A DNA stretch of 64,000 nucleotides from Pseudomonas huaxiensis (GCF_003231275.1 NZ_QKVL01000010.1:62001-126000), one strand, 5' to 3'; counted from the first letter of the stretch, positions 27,208-40,300 are shown. The notes: generated by a model not told the origin, from the letters alone. Program-made: numbers and translations.

Positions 27208-28085
27208 ACATGTCGCTGAGTGCCGGGCCGGTATGGTCGAGGCTGGTGAAGTGCTCCTGGCCAGTGAAGGCGCTGCTGATGGGCGGCTGCCTGTTGATCA
27301 TTCCGCTGACGGGCTTCGTCATTCATGGGCGCGGTCTGGTCGAGCGCATTGAGCAGGCTGAAGCTATCCACAGTCAGTCGCAGTCCCGCTGGGAAGGTAG
27401 ATCCGCGCTGGCGGCACGGCTGGAAGCGCATCAGGAGCAGGTGCGGCAACTTGAGGCCGAACTGGCGGGCAGTCGTCGCGAGTTGTTCGATGACGACGGC
27501 TTGGCGAGCCTGCTGCAAAACCTGACGCGCCTGGGTGTGGGGCTGACGTTCGAGCAGGTGACGGTCGAGGATGCCAGGACGCGGGAGCACCACGTCGAAC
27601 TTCCCATCCAGGTGCAGGCCACGGGGGACTACTCGGCGTTACAAGGGTTTCTTTCGGGGCTTGCCGGGCTTGGCCGGCTGGTCGCGCTGCGGGAGTTGCA
27701 TCTGGCGGCACCTGATGACCGTCCCTCCGGGCCGTTGCTTGTGCAACTGCGCCTCCAGGCTTACCGCGCTGCGCTGGTAGATACCTTGCCTGAGGTGTCG
27801 ATGCTCCAGTCTGCGGAGCCTCGTGATCCGTTCACGGCCGCCGAGCTATTGGCGAGCGAGGCCGCGCCTTTGAAGAGGGTGACGATGGTCGGGTATCTGC
27901 GTGGTCAGCAAGGGCAGGTTGCGTTGGTCCGGGTCGGCGAGGTGCTTTATCCGCTGCGCGAGGGTGATCTGCTGGGGCCTGAACGGGTGGCGAGTATTGA
28001 TGAGGGGCGGATCGAGTTGATCGCGCCGGAGGCGGCTGGACCGATCCCGCGCGTACTGCGTCTGGGGTCGGTGGCCGAGGGATGA
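27204..28085 (+). CDS. PilO-PilP fusion protein of the type IV pilus alignment complex
   Basis: One 293-aa protein covering the roles of PilO and PilP. Residues 1-190 look like PilO: a membrane helix at 22-40, a coiled coil at about 45-95 and the periplasmic core. Residues 205-293 look like PilP: the RDPF motif (207-210), then VTMVGYLRGQQGQVALVRV and the LREGDLLG...ASIDEGRIELI pattern of the PilP beta-domain that binds secretin. Canonical PilP is a separate lipoprotein; here no lipobox or signal exists between the halves and there is no stop. The start overlaps pilN in ATGA. No separate pilP is found before pilQ. Confidence 0.85.
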   Translation: MNMSLSAGPVWSRLVKCSWPVKALLMGGCLLIIPLTGFVIHGRGLVERIEQAEAIHSQSQSRWEGRSALAARLEAHQEQVRQLEAELAGSRRELFDDDGLASLLQNLTRLGVGLTFEQVTVEDARTREHHVELPIQVQATGDYSALQGFLSGLAGLGRLVALRELHLAAPDDRPSGPLLVQLRLQAYRAALVDTLPEVSMLQSAEPRDPFTAAELLASEAAPLKRVTMVGYLRGQQGQVALVRVGEVLYPLREGDLLGPERVASIDEGRIELIAPEAAGPIPRVLRLGSVAEG

Positions 28086-28105
28086 TTGGTGTGAAAGGAG
28101 ACGGA

Positions 28106-29374
28106 ATGAGCAGGATGTTCAGGTCCTTGGGGTTGTGCGTGCTGGTGCTGTTCTCGCACGTTGTCGGCGCGGTATCTGCGCCTGGAGGTCATAGCGGCAA
28201 GCCGCTTTCGCTGAATTTCCAGGATGTCGAGGTGCGAGCGGTGTTGCAGGTGCTGGCTGACTTCACCGGGGTCAATCTGGTGGTCAGCGACGCGGTGCAA
28301 GGCTCGGTGACACTGCGCTTGCAGGACGTGCCATGGGATCAGGCGCTCGATACGGTGCTGCGCAGCAAGGGTCTGGGCAAACGATTGGAGGGCAACGTGC
28401 TGATGGTGGCGCCGCTGGCGGAGTTGAACAATGCGGGGCTGCCATCATCCGGGGTGCGGGAGCAGGCCCTGCTACAGGTCAATCACGCCCGGGCCACGGA
28501 TATCGCCGCATTGTTCCAGCCGCTGTTGCTGGGCAGCCCGGACGAAGCGCCCTGGGGTGCAATCAACGTCGATGAGCGCACCAATATGCTGATCACCAGC
28601 CAGAGTCCGGAGCGACTGGAAATCCTGCGCCAGTTGCTTGGGAAACTGGATGTTCCGGTCCGGCAGATCATGATCGAAGCCCGTATCGTCGAGGCGAATG
28701 TCGACTACGAGCGAGGATTGGGCGTGCGCTGGGGCGGCTCGCTGGCGGGCGGCAGGTTGAGCGGGTTGGGGGCTGAGGCGCCAACCTTTGTCGATTTGGG
28801 GCTGGACAAGGTGACCTCAGGCATCGACTTCGGTCTGGTGGGCGATGGCCGGCTGCTGGATCTGGAGTTGAACGCCATGGAGAAGTCCGGAAACGGTGAA
28901 ATCATCTCCCAGCCCAAGGTCATGACCGCTGACAAGGAAACCGCGCGGATTCTCAAGGGTAGTGAGGTGCCCTATCAGGAGTCGGGGGCCAATGGCGCCA
29001 CATCGATCACCTTTCGCGAAGCATCGCTGTCGCTGGAAGTCACGCCACAGATCATGCCCGGCGGGCGGGTGAGCATGCAGGTCAAGGTCACCAAGGACGA
29101 GCCGGACTACCTCAATCTTCAGGGCACGGTGCCGCCGATCCGCAAGAACGAGTTGAACGCGCGGGTGCAGATTGGGGATGGTCAGACCATTGTCATCGGT
29201 GGTGTGTACTCGACAACCCAAAGTAATGTGCAGGATAAGGTGCCATTTTTGGGCGATGTGCCGTATGTTGGGCGGCTGTTTCGTCGCTCCGCCATCATCG
29301 AGAAAAAATCCGAGCTGCTGGTCTTCCTGACTCCGCGTATCATGAATGACCAGGCGATTGCTGTGAGTCATTGA
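28106..29374 (+). CDS. pilQ: Type IV pilus secretin PilQ (short form)
   Basis: Outer-membrane secretin through which the pilus emerges. The start at 28106 ([10 protein letters not shown], 422 aa) has AAGGAG 6 nt upstream. There is a signal peptide (1-25), an STN/N0-like domain (about 33-90: [22 protein letters not shown]), an N1 domain, and the secretin core with VPYQES, VTPQI and VFLTPRIM near the end. The canonical P. aeruginosa PilQ is over 700 aa; the AMIN peptidoglycan-binding repeats at its N-terminus are missing here. The frame is intact, so this is a short type and not a broken gene. Confidence 0.9.
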   Translation: MSRMFRSLGLCVLVLFSHVVGAVSAPGGHSGKPLSLNFQDVEVRAVLQVLADFTGVNLVVSDAVQGSVTLRLQDVPWDQALDTVLRSKGLGKRLEGNVLMVAPLAELNNAGLPSSGVREQALLQVNHARATDIAALFQPLLLGSPDEAPWGAINVDERTNMLITSQSPERLEILRQLLGKLDVPVRQIMIEARIVEANVDYERGLGVRWGGSLAGGRLSGLGAEAPTFVDLGLDKVTSGIDFGLVGDGRLLDLELNAMEKSGNGEIISQPKVMTADKETARILKGSEVPYQESGANGATSITFREASLSLEVTPQIMPGGRVSMQVKVTKDEPDYLNLQGTVPPIRKNELNARVQIGDGQTIVIGGVYSTTQSNVQDKVPFLGDVPYVGRLFRRSAIIEKKSELLVFLTPRIMNDQAIAVSH

Positions 29375-29378
29375 TTCT

Positions 29379-29897
29379 GTGCGAAATTTGATACTTGTTG
29401 GGCCGATGGGTGCTGGCAAAAGCACCATCGGCCGCCTGCTGGCCAAAGAGCTACGCCTGCCATTCAAGGATTCCGATAAGGAAATTGAATTGCGCACGGG
29501 CGCCAATATCCCATGGATCTTCGACAAAGAAGGTGAGCCGGGTTTCCGTGACCGCGAGCAGGCCATGATCGCCGAGCTGTGCGCTGCCGACGGCGTTGTT
29601 CTTGCGACCGGTGGTGGCGCGGTAATGCGCGATGCCAACCGCAAGGCTCTGCACGATGGCGGCCGGGTGATCTACCTGCATGCTTCGGTTGAGCAGCAGG
29701 TGGGACGTACCGCCCGCGATCGCAATCGCCCCTTGCTGCGTACCGCGAATCCCGAGGAAACCCTGCGAGCGTTGCTGACGATGCGCGACCCGCTGTATCG
29801 GGAGATCGCCGACCTGGTGGTCGAAACCGACGAGCGGCCACCACGCATGGTGGTGCTGGACATTCTCGAGCGCTTGCAGAAGTTGCCGCCCCGTTAG
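29379..29897 (+). CDS. aroK: Shikimate kinase
   Basis: Phosphorylates shikimate at the 3-OH in aromatic amino-acid synthesis. The start is a GTG at 29379, four nucleotides after the pilQ stop, giving the conserved N-terminus [11 protein letters not shown] and 172 aa. Walker [10 protein letters not shown] is at 8-16, the substrate-binding DSDKEIE at about 31-37, and the TGGGAV motif near 80. The pilQ-aroK-aroB order is conserved. Confidence 0.97.
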   Translation: MRNLILVGPMGAGKSTIGRLLAKELRLPFKDSDKEIELRTGANIPWIFDKEGEPGFRDREQAMIAELCAADGVVLATGGGAVMRDANRKALHDGGRVIYLHASVEQQVGRTARDRNRPLLRTANPEETLRALLTMRDPLYREIADLVVETDERPPRMVVLDILERLQKLPPR

Positions 29898-29997
29898 CGC
29901 ATGACTATCCTCGGCGACCAGTCATGCCGTGACAGGGCAATCCGTTATCGCGCAGGCCGAATGTTCGAGCCCGCGCCTTTGTTCTTTGTGGGGACAC

Positions 29998-31095
29998 ATG
30001 CAGACACTTAAGGTCGAACTGGGCGAACGCAGCTACCCGATCTACATCGGCGAGGGCCTGCTGGATCAACCCGAACTGCTGGCACCGCATATCGCGGGTC
30101 GGCAGGTCGCCATCGTTTCCAACGAGACCGTCGCGCCGCTGTACCTCGAACGCCTGAGCCGTACCCTTGGCGCTTACTCGGTATTGCCGGTGGTGCTGCC
30201 GGACGGCGAGTCCTTCAAGAACTGGGAAACCCTGCAACTGATCTTCGATGCCCTGCTCACCGCACGGCATGATCGCCGCACTACTGTGGTCGCCCTCGGT
30301 GGCGGCGTCATCGGTGACATGGCCGGCTTCGCCGCCGCCTGCTACCAGCGTGGCGTGGACTTCATCCAGGTTCCGACCACGCTGCTGTCCCAGGTTGACT
30401 CGTCCGTGGGCGGCAAGACCGGCATCAACCACCCGTTGGGCAAGAACATGGTTGGCGCCTTCTATCAGCCCAACGCGGTGCTGATCGATACCGACAGCCT
30501 GCGCACCTTGCCGGCGCGCGAGTTGTCCGCGGGGCTGGCGGAAGTGATCAAGTACGGGCTGATTTGCGACGAGCCTTTCCTTGGCTGGCTTGAAGAGCAT
30601 GTCGATGCCCTGCGCAACGTCGATGCCGTTGCCCTGACCGAAGCCATCCGCCGCTCCTGCGCCGCCAAGGCCGCCGTGGTCGGGGCCGATGAGCGTGAGA
30701 CCGGGGTGCGCGCTACGCTGAACCTCGGCCACACCTTCGGTCACGCTATCGAGACGCACATGGGCTATGGTGTCTGGCTGCATGGCGAAGCAGTGGCAGC
30801 CGGTACTGTCATGGCCCTGGAAATGTCCATGCGCCTTGGCTGGATCAGCCAGCAGGAACGCGACCGTGGCATTCGCCTGCTGCAGCGCGCCGGGTTGCCG
30901 GTGGTACCGCCGGAGGAAATGACACCGGCGCAGTTCATGCAACACATGTCGGTGGACAAAAAAGTGCTCGATGGCCGTCTGCGTCTGGTTTTGCTGCGTC
31001 ACATGGGCGAGGCCGTGGTAACCGACGACTATCCGCAAGAGATTCTTCAGGCCACGCTGGCGGCGGATTACCGCGCAATCGTGGCCCAGCTTTGA
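29998..31095 (+). CDS. aroB: 3-Dehydroquinate synthase
   Basis: Second step of the shikimate pathway, converting DAHP to dehydroquinate with bound NAD and metal. The start at 29998 ([15 protein letters not shown]) gives 365 aa, the family length; the frame is open upstream but without a ribosome site. [36 protein letters not shown] (read in two parts) and the metal-ligand region [12 protein letters not shown] are present. It follows aroK after 100 bp and precedes damX by 16 bp. Confidence 0.97.
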   Translation: MQTLKVELGERSYPIYIGEGLLDQPELLAPHIAGRQVAIVSNETVAPLYLERLSRTLGAYSVLPVVLPDGESFKNWETLQLIFDALLTARHDRRTTVVALGGGVIGDMAGFAAACYQRGVDFIQVPTTLLSQVDSSVGGKTGINHPLGKNMVGAFYQPNAVLIDTDSLRTLPARELSAGLAEVIKYGLICDEPFLGWLEEHVDALRNVDAVALTEAIRRSCAAKAAVVGADERETGVRATLNLGHTFGHAIETHMGYGVWLHGEAVAAGTVMALEMSMRLGWISQQERDRGIRLLQRAGLPVVPPEEMTPAQFMQHMSVDKKVLDGRLRLVLLRHMGEAVVTDDYPQEILQATLAADYRAIVAQL

Positions 31096-31111
31096 GGTTG
31101 ATGAGAGTCCG

Positions 31112-32758
31112 ATGACCAGTTTGCATGCCGACGAGGCCTTTCTCGGCCACTATCAGTTGAATCACGACCCCTTCGCCGCTCGCGTCCCCGGGTTCAAATT
31201 CTTCCCCGCCCAGCGCAAGCCGGTCCTGGGGCAACTGCACCACCTCGCCCGTTATAGCCAGTTGCTGCTGGTAGTGACCGGCCCGCAAGGCGCCGGCAAG
31301 ACCTTGCTGCGCCAGGCCCTGGTGGCCAGCACCAACAAGCAGTCGGTGCAGAGCGTGGTGGTTTCTGCTCGCAGCGCCAGCGATGCGGCCGGCGTTCTCG
31401 CCCAGGTGGCGCAATCGCTGGGCGTGGCCAAGGCCGAAGTGCCGCTGATTCTCGCCCAGGTGGTGCAACTGGGCCTGACCGGCCAGGAAGTCTATTTGCT
31501 GGTCGACGATGCGGAACAACTTGGCGAGTCGGCACTCCAAGCGTTGCTGGAACTGGCGGCGGGCACCGCGGAAGGTCGCCCCCACGTGTTCCTGTTCGGC
31601 GAGCCGTCACTGATCGCCGGCCTGGAAGCGCTGGAAATCGAGGAAGAGCGTTTTCATGTCATCGAGCTGCAACCCTACACCGAAGACGAGACCCGGGAGT
31701 ACCTGGAGCAACGTCTGGAAGGTGCGGGGCGTGGCATCGAGGTGTTCACCAGTGAGCAGGTCGTCGATATTCACCACAACTCCGACGGCTGGCCTGGGGC
31801 TATCAACCAGGTCGCCCGCGATACCTTGATCGAAGCCATGATCGCCAGCCGCTCGACGGCGAAGCGACCATCTGTGGGGTTCTCTATGCCGAAGAAACAT
31901 GTGCTGGCGCTGTCTGCCGTAGTAGTGATCGCTGTCGGCGCCGCCGTGCTGATGCCGAAGAAAGGCGACCAGCCGAAGACCGGTGCACCCGCCGAGCAGG
32001 CGCAACTGCCGCTGGGGCAGGGGCAGCCGAGCAATGCACAGTCGAACAATGGCGGCCCTGCGATCGAGTTCGCCGGCTCGTCGCAGCCAATGCCGCTGCC
32101 GCTGGTAGGCCAGTCGCAACCGGTAATGCGCGGCCCGCTGGCTGAAGCGGCCGGCATGAGTGAGGGCGAAGAGTCCGGTCCTGCCGGCAACACTGCGCTG
32201 CAACCACCAACGGTGACCACCATCGCACCTCCTGCGGGCGCGGTAGCAGGTCCAGCGCCGACCCCGGCTCAGCCGATCCAGCCATCCCAGACCATCGCCT
32301 CCGCACAGCCGGTTGCGCCTGCTCACCAGCCTGTCGCTCCGGCGGTGGCCAAGCCGGTTGCACCTGCGCCCAAGCCCGTGACTGAAGTGGCGACTGCCAA
32401 GCCCGCTGTTCCTGCCGTGAAACCTGCGGAAAAACCCGCTGCCAAGCCGGCTGCGGCACCTGCCGGTACGGCCGGTGGTGGCTGGTATGCCTCGCAAGCG
32501 CCGGGTAACTACGTTGTGCAGATCCTCGGCACCAGCTCTGAAGCCACCGCCCAGGCCTACGTGAAAGCCGAGGGTGGCGACTATCGCTACTTCAAGAAAA
32601 ACCTTCAGGGCAAGCCGCTCTACGTCGTGACCTACGGCAACTTCTCCAGCCGCGATGCAGCCCTCAATGCAATCAAGGCCTTGCCAGCCAAGGTCCAGGC
32701 TGGTAAACCTTGGCCTCGCACTGTCGCCAGCGTCCAACAAGACCTGTCGACCCGCTGA
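31112..32758 (+). CDS. damX: AAA ATPase-SPOR protein, DamX-like
   Basis: Septal SPOR protein of the DamX type. The 548 aa have an N-terminal AAA domain of the GspA/ExeA kind with Walker A GPQGAGKT at 57-64 and Walker B LLVDDAEQ at about 129-136, a single membrane helix (about 264-281), a long Pro/Ala/Gln linker (285-465) and a C-terminal SPOR domain (about 467-545). E. coli DamX has the SPOR end but a degenerate ATPase; here the Walker motifs look intact. It sits in the conserved aroB-damX-gltB order. Confidence 0.9.
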   Translation: MTSLHADEAFLGHYQLNHDPFAARVPGFKFFPAQRKPVLGQLHHLARYSQLLLVVTGPQGAGKTLLRQALVASTNKQSVQSVVVSARSASDAAGVLAQVAQSLGVAKAEVPLILAQVVQLGLTGQEVYLLVDDAEQLGESALQALLELAAGTAEGRPHVFLFGEPSLIAGLEALEIEEERFHVIELQPYTEDETREYLEQRLEGAGRGIEVFTSEQVVDIHHNSDGWPGAINQVARDTLIEAMIASRSTAKRPSVGFSMPKKHVLALSAVVVIAVGAAVLMPKKGDQPKTGAPAEQAQLPLGQGQPSNAQSNNGGPAIEFAGSSQPMPLPLVGQSQPVMRGPLAEAAGMSEGEESGPAGNTALQPPTVTTIAPPAGAVAGPAPTPAQPIQPSQTIASAQPVAPAHQPVAPAVAKPVAPAPKPVTEVATAKPAVPAVKPAEKPAAKPAAAPAGTAGGGWYASQAPGNYVVQILGTSSEATAQAYVKAEGGDYRYFKKNLQGKPLYVVTYGNFSSRDAALNAIKALPAKVQAGKPWPRTVASVQQDLSTR

Positions 32759-32813
32759 AATAGCTCGGTGGCACTACCCCCGCCACCTGCTGAGCGACTC
32801 CTGAACCCAAGTC

Positions 32814-32845
32814 AAGCCTGCTGCGTCGAACGCGGCAGGCTTTTC
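32814..32845 (+). terminator. Rho-independent terminator after damX
   Basis: An 11-bp stem AGCCTGCTGCG/CGCGGCAGGCT with a TCGAA loop, then four T. It ends the pilM-damX run 55 nt after the damX stop. Confidence 0.88.
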
Positions 32846-33122
32846 TGTCCCAGACTGCCGGCCACAAGCTCGTGTTGCAGTCCAGGCTGAAACGCTTCAG
32901 ACTCGAGCATCGCTGTTACCACGGCATTCGCTTAAAAACATTCAAAAATGCGACATGGATTTTCGCTGATTCGTCAGCAAATTTGTGGGCGTCCCTGTCG
33001 CTGTGCAACAATGGCACCCGTATTGCCCCCGCAAAGCTGGCGTTCGTTCGGCGTGGATGGTAAGTGGTTGTATTAAAAAGAGATTTGCCTTTGTGAGAGG
33101 CGAACCTGGTGAGAATGTGTCT
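32846..33122 (+). promoter_or_regulatory. gltB upstream region
   Basis: A 277-bp stretch without a gene between the damX terminator and gltB. It is AT-richer than its surroundings around 32930-32990 and holds a small GCTGA-TTCG-TCAGC hairpin (32965-32978). A weak promoter-like pair is TTGTGG (32983-32988) with AACAAT about 18 bp on. It is presumably the regulated gltBD promoter region; no sure binding site can be named. Confidence 0.4.
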
Positions 33123-36100
33123 ATGAAAACAGGTCTGTACCATCCCGAAGAATTCAAGGACAACTGTGGTTTTGGCCTGATCGCCCATATGACGGGCGAA
33201 CCCAGCCACCACCTTTTGCAAACGGCTATTGAAGCCCTGACCTGCATGACCCACCGCGGTGGGATCAACGCCGACGGCAAGACCGGCGACGGTTGCGGTC
33301 TGCTGATGCAGAAGCCCGATGCGTTCCTGCGCGCAGTCGCCAAGGCGCAATTCGGCAACGAGCTGCCCAAGCAGTACGCCGTGGGCATGGTGTTCTTCAA
33401 TCAGAACGACGCCAAAGCCGAAGCCGCGCGCGAAAACATGAACCGCGAGATCCTCGCTGCCGGCCTGCAATTGGTGGGCTGGCGCAAGGTTCCGATCGAC
33501 ACCAGCGTTCTCGGCCGCCTCGCCCTCGAGCGTCTGCCGCAGATCGAACAGGTATTCGTCGGCGGTGAAGGCCTGAGCGATCAGGAATTCGCCATCAAGC
33601 TGTTCAGTGCCCGTCGCCGCTCTTCGGTCGCCAACGCCGAAGACACCGACCACTACATCTGCAGCTTTTCGCACAAGACCATCATTTATAAAGGCCTGAT
33701 GATGCCGGCGGACCTCGCCGCCTTCTATCCGGACCTCAGTGACGAGCGCCTGCAGACCGCGATCTGCGTGTTCCACCAGCGCTTCTCCACCAACACCCTG
33801 CCGAAGTGGCCGCTGGCGCAGCCCTTCCGCTTCCTCGCCCACAACGGCGAGATCAACACCATCACCGGTAACCGCAACTGGGCCCAGGCCCGTCGCACCA
33901 AGTTCGAGAACGAACTGATTCCGGACCTGGAAGAGCTGGGCCCGCTGGTCAACCGCGTCGGCTCCGACTCGTCCTCGATGGACAACATGCTCGAACTGAT
34001 GGTCACCGGTGGCATCGACCTGTTCCGTGGCGTGCGGATGATCATTCCGCCAGCGTGGCAGAACGTCGAGACCATGGACGCCGACCTGCGTGCCTTCTAC
34101 GAATACAACTCCATGCACATGGAGCCGTGGGACGGTCCTGCCGGCGTGGTGATGACCGAAGGTCGCCACGCGGTCTGCCTGCTCGACCGTAACGGCCTGC
34201 GCCCGGCGCGCTGGGTCACCACCAAGAACGGCTACATCACCCTGGCGTCGGAAATCGGTGTGTGGGACTACAAGCCTGAAGACGTCATCGCCAAGGGCCG
34301 TGTCGGCCCGGGCCAGATCTTTGCCGTGGACACCGAAACCGGCCAGATCCTCGACACCGACGCCATCGACAACCGCCTCAAGTCGCGCCATCCGTACAAG
34401 CGCTGGCTGCGCCAGAATGCCCTGCGCATCCAGGCCGACCTGAGCGACGACCAAGGCGCGGCGAGCTACGACAGCGACCAGCTCAAGCAATACATGAAGA
34501 TGTTCCAGGTCACCTTCGAAGAGCGTGACCAGGTACTGCGTCCGCTCGGCGAGCAGGGCCAGGAAGCCGTGGGTTCCATGGGCGACGACACGCCGATGGC
34601 GATCCTGTCGCAGCGCGTGCGTTCGACCTACGACTACTTCCGCCAGCAGTTCGCGCAGGTGACCAACCCGCCGATCGACCCGCTGCGTGAAGCCATCGTC
34701 ATGTCGCTGGAGATCTGCCTCGGTGCCGAGCGCAACATCTTCCAGGAATCGCCTGAGCATGCTTCACGGGTGATCCTCAGCTCGCCGGTCATCTCGCCGG
34801 CCAAGTGGCGTTCGCTGATGAACCTCGACCGCCCTGGCTTCGAGCGTCATGTCATCGACCTCAACTACGAAGAAAGCCTGGGTCTGGAAGCTGCGGTGCG
34901 CAACATCGCCGACCAGGCCGAGGAAGCCGTGCGCGGCGGCAAGACCCAACTGGTGCTGACCGACCGTCACATCGCGCCGGGCAAGCTGCCGGTTCACGCC
35001 TCGCTCGCTGTGGGCGCCGTGCACCACCGCCTGACCGAAAAAGGCCTGCGTTGCGACAGCAACATCCTGGTGGAAACCGCCACTGCTCGTGACCCGCATC
35101 ACTTCGCTGTGCTGCTCGGCTTCGGTGCCTCGGCGGTCTACCCGTACCTGGCCTACGAAGTGCTGGCCGACCTGATCCGTACCGGCGAAGTGCTGGGCGA
35201 TCTGGACGAAGTCTTCAAGTACTACCGCAAAGGCATCTCCAAGGGCCTGCTGAAGATCCTGTCGAAGATGGGCATCTCCACCATTGGCTCGTACCGCGGC
35301 GCGCAACTGTTCGAAGCGGTTGGCCTGTCGGAAGAAGTGGTCAACCTGAGCTTCCGTGGCGTTCCGAGCCGCCTGAAAGGCGCACGCTTCGTCGACATCG
35401 AGAACGAGCAGAAACTGCTCGCCGTCGAAGCCTGGAGCCCGCGCAAGCCGATCCAGCAGGGCGGTCTGCTGAAATTCGTCCACGGTGGCGAATACCACGC
35501 CTACAACCCGGATGTGGTCAACACCCTGCAAGCCGCCGTGCAACAAGGCGACTACGAGAAGTTCAAGGAATACACCGCGCTGGTGGACAACCGTCCGGTG
35601 TCGATGATCCGCGACCTGCTCAAGGTGAAGACCGCTGACCAGGCGCTGGACCTGAGCGAAATCGAACCGCTGCAAGCGATCCTGCAACGCTTCGACTCCG
35701 CCGGTATCTCCCTGGGCGCGCTGTCGCCGGAAGCCCACGAAGCGCTGGCCGAGGCAATGAACCGCCTGGGCGCGCGTTCCAACTCCGGTGAGGGCGGCGA
35801 AGACCCGGCCCGCTACGGCACCATCCGCAGCTCGAAAATCAAACAGGTCGCCACCGGTCGTTTCGGTGTCACCCCCGAGTACCTGGTCAACGCCGAAGTG
35901 CTGCAGATCAAGGTCGCTCAAGGCGCCAAGCCGGGCGAGGGTGGTCAACTGCCAGGCGGCAAGGTCAACGGCCTGATCGCCAAGCTGCGCTACGCGGTTC
36001 CGGGCGTGACCCTGATTTCGCCTCCGCCGCACCATGACATCTACTCGATCGAAGACCTGTCGCAACTGATCTTCGACCTCAAGCAGGTCAACCCGCAGGC

Positions 36101-37567
36101 GCTGGTATCGGTCAAGCTGGTGGCGGAAGCCGGTGTCGGCACCATCGCCGCCGGTGTGGCCAAAGCCTACGCCGACCTCATCACCATCTCCGGTTATGAC
36201 GGTGGTACCGGTGCTTCGCCGCTGACCTCGATCAAGTACGCCGGCGCCCCGTGGGAACTGGGCCTGGCTGAAACTCACCAGACCCTGCGCGGCAACGACT
36301 TGCGCGGCAAGGTCCGGGTCCAGACCGACGGCGGCCTGAAAACCGGCCTCGACGTGATCAAGGCGGCCATCCTGGGCGCCGAGAGCTTCGGCTTCGGCAC
36401 CGCGCCGATGATCGCCCTGGGCTGCAAATACCTGCGCATCTGCCACCTGAACAACTGCGCCACCGGCGTAGCGACCCAGAACGACAAGCTGCGCAAGGAC
36501 CACTACATCGGTACCGTCGACATGGTGGTGAACTTCTTCACCTACATCGCCGAAGAAACCCGTGAGTGGCTGGCCCGCCTGGGCGTGCGCAGCCTCGGTG
36601 AGCTGATCGGCCGTACCGATCTGCTGGAAATGCTGCCGGGCGAAACCGAGAAGCAGAAACACCTCGACCTCAGCCCGCTGCTGGGCAGCCCGCACGTGCC
36701 GGCCGACAAGCCGCAGTTCTGCGAAGTTGACCGCAACCCGCCGTTCGACAAGGGCGCGCTGGCCGAGAAGATGGTGCAGATGGCCCTTCCGGCGATCCGC
36801 GATCTGAGCGGCGGCGAATTCGATCTGGATATCTGCAACTGCGACCGTTCCATCGGCGCGCGGATTTCCGGCGAGATCGCCCGTCTGCATGGCAACCAGG
36901 GCATGGCCAAGGCACCGATCACCTTCCGCTTCAAGGGTACTGCTGGTCAGAGCTTCGGCGTGTGGAACGCCGGTGGCCTGAACATGCACCTGGAAGGTGA
37001 CGCCAACGACTACGTCGGCAAAGGCATGACCGGTGGCAAGCTGACCATCGTGCCGCCAGCCGGCAGCCCGTTTGCCACCCAGGACAGCGCCATTATCGGC
37101 AACACCTGCCTGTATGGCGCCACTGGCGGCAAGTTGTTCGCCGCCGGTACCGCAGGCGAGCGTTTCGCCGTGCGCAACTCCGGTGCCCACACCATCGTCG
37201 AAGGCACCGGCGATCACTGCTGCGAATACATGACCGGTGGTTTTGTCTGCGTTCTGGGCAAGACCGGCTACAACTTCGGTTCCGGCATGACGGGCGGTTT
37301 CGCCTACGTGCTGGACATGGACAACAGCTTCGTCGACAAGCTCAACCATGAACTGGTGGAAATCCAGCGGATCACCGGCGAGGCGATGGAGGCTTACCGC
37401 AGCCATCTGCACCGCGTGCTGACCGAGTACGTCGAAGAAACCGGAAGCGAATGGGGCCGCGAGCTCTGGGAAAACCTGGACGACTACGTTCGCCGCTTCT
37501 GGCTGGTCAAGCCGAAGGCGGCAAACCTGAAGAACCTGCTCTCCAGCACCCGGGCCAACCCGCAATA

Positions 37568-37568
<1 letters not shown>
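33123..37568 (+). CDS. gltB: Glutamate synthase (NADPH) large subunit
   Basis: GOGAT alpha subunit, making two glutamates from glutamine and 2-oxoglutarate. The start at 33123 ([15 protein letters not shown]) gives 1481 aa; the short propeptide places the N-terminal nucleophile Cys at C15, and [11 protein letters not shown] follows, the class II glutaminase domain. The central and FMN-binding synthase domains are present; the 3Fe-4S ligands lie in [15 protein letters not shown] (about residue 1100). The C-terminal GXGXG-like beta-helix ([16 protein letters not shown]) closes the protein. The upstream open frame back to 32985 belongs to the leader. gltD follows after a repeat. Confidence 0.98.
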
Positions 37569-39107
<1,539 letters not shown>

Positions 39108-39160
39108 TTTACCACTGGGCGCAACAATAAAAACTATTGACCCAGGGCACTCTGATAGAC

Positions 39161-39190
39161 AAAAGGCACGGTAACCACCGTGCCTTTTCT
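39161..39190 (+). terminator. Rho-independent terminator after gltD
   Basis: A perfect 10-bp stem AAGGCACGGT/ACCGTGCCTT with a 4-nt loop, followed by T-rich sequence, in the 128-bp gap before hemE. Confidence 0.92.
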
Positions 39191-39235
39191 TTGCCTGTCT
39201 GAGAAAATGCCCGCACTTTTTTTCCGGATGCCGAC

Positions 39236-40300
39236 ATGACTGCCTTGAAGAACGATCGTTTCCTGCGCGCCCTGCTCAAGCAACCCGTAGACGTCACCCC
39301 GGTGTGGATGATGCGCCAGGCCGGCCGCTACCTGCCGGAGTACCGCGCCAGCCGCGCCAAGGCCGGTGATTTCATGAGCCTGTGCATGAACCCTCAATTC
39401 GCCTGCGAAGTGACCCTGCAGCCGCTGGACCGCTACCCGCTGGACGCCGCGATCCTCTTCTCCGACATCCTCACCATCCCCGATGCCATGGGCCAGGGCC
39501 TGTACTTCGAGACCGGCGAAGGTCCACGCTTCAAGAAAGTCGTCAGCACCCTGGCCGACATCGAGGCGCTGCCGATTCCTGATCCGCAGAAAGACCTGGG
39601 CTACGTGATGGACGCGGTCAGCACCATCCGCCGCGAACTGAATGGCCGTGTACCGCTGATCGGTTTCTCCGGCAGCCCGTGGACCCTGGCGACCTACATG
39701 GTCGAAGGCGGCTCGTCGAAAGACTTCCGCAAGACCAAGGCCATGCTCTACGACAACCCACAAGCCATGCACCTGCTGCTGGACAAGCTGGCGCAGTCGG
39801 TCACCAGCTACCTCAACGGCCAGATCCTCGCCGGTGCGCAAGCGGTGCAGATCTTCGACACCTGGGGCGGCAACCTGTCGGCGGCGGCGTACCAGGAGTT
39901 CTCCCTGGCCTACATGCGCAAGATCGTCAGCGGCCTGATCCGCGAGCACGAAGGGCGCAAAGTGCCGGTGATCCTCTTCACCAAGAACGGCGGCATGTGG
40001 CTGGAAAGCATCGCCGAGGCCGGCGCCGACGCGCTGGGCCTGGACTGGACCTGTGAAATCAGCGACGCGCGTCGCCGCGTCGGTGACAAGGTCGCGCTGC
40101 AGGGCAACATGGACCCGACCGTGCTCTACGCCAAGCCGGAAGCCATCCGTGCCGAAGTGGCGCGCATCCTCGCCAGCTACGGCCATGGTACGGGCCACGT
40201 GTTCAACCTCGGCCACGGCATCACCCCGGAAGTCGATCCTGAGCATGCGGGTGCGTTCATCAACGCGGTGCATGAGCTGTCAGCTCAGTACCACCAGTAA
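39236..40300 (+). CDS. hemE: Uroporphyrinogen decarboxylase
   Basis: Converts uroporphyrinogen III to coproporphyrinogen III in heme synthesis. The 354 aa start [17 protein letters not shown] and have the family signature [14 protein letters not shown], the second signature [16 protein letters not shown], and the catalytic-Asp region [14 protein letters not shown]. It is monocistronic between two terminators. Confidence 0.98.
   Translation: MTALKNDRFLRALLKQPVDVTPVWMMRQAGRYLPEYRASRAKAGDFMSLCMNPQFACEVTLQPLDRYPLDAAILFSDILTIPDAMGQGLYFETGEGPRFKKVVSTLADIEALPIPDPQKDLGYVMDAVSTIRRELNGRVPLIGFSGSPWTLATYMVEGGSSKDFRKTKAMLYDNPQAMHLLLDKLAQSVTSYLNGQILAGAQAVQIFDTWGGNLSAAAYQEFSLAYMRKIVSGLIREHEGRKVPVILFTKNGGMWLESIAEAGADALGLDWTCEISDARRRVGDKVALQGNMDPTVLYAKPEAIRAEVARILASYGHGTGHVFNLGHGITPEVDPEHAGAFINAVHELSAQYHQ

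Noticed and set aside
27204..29374. Degenerate, non-functional pilus genes
   Set aside because: All frames are intact, overlaps and ribosome sites are kept, and key motifs are present, so reduced length reflects a different type and not decay.
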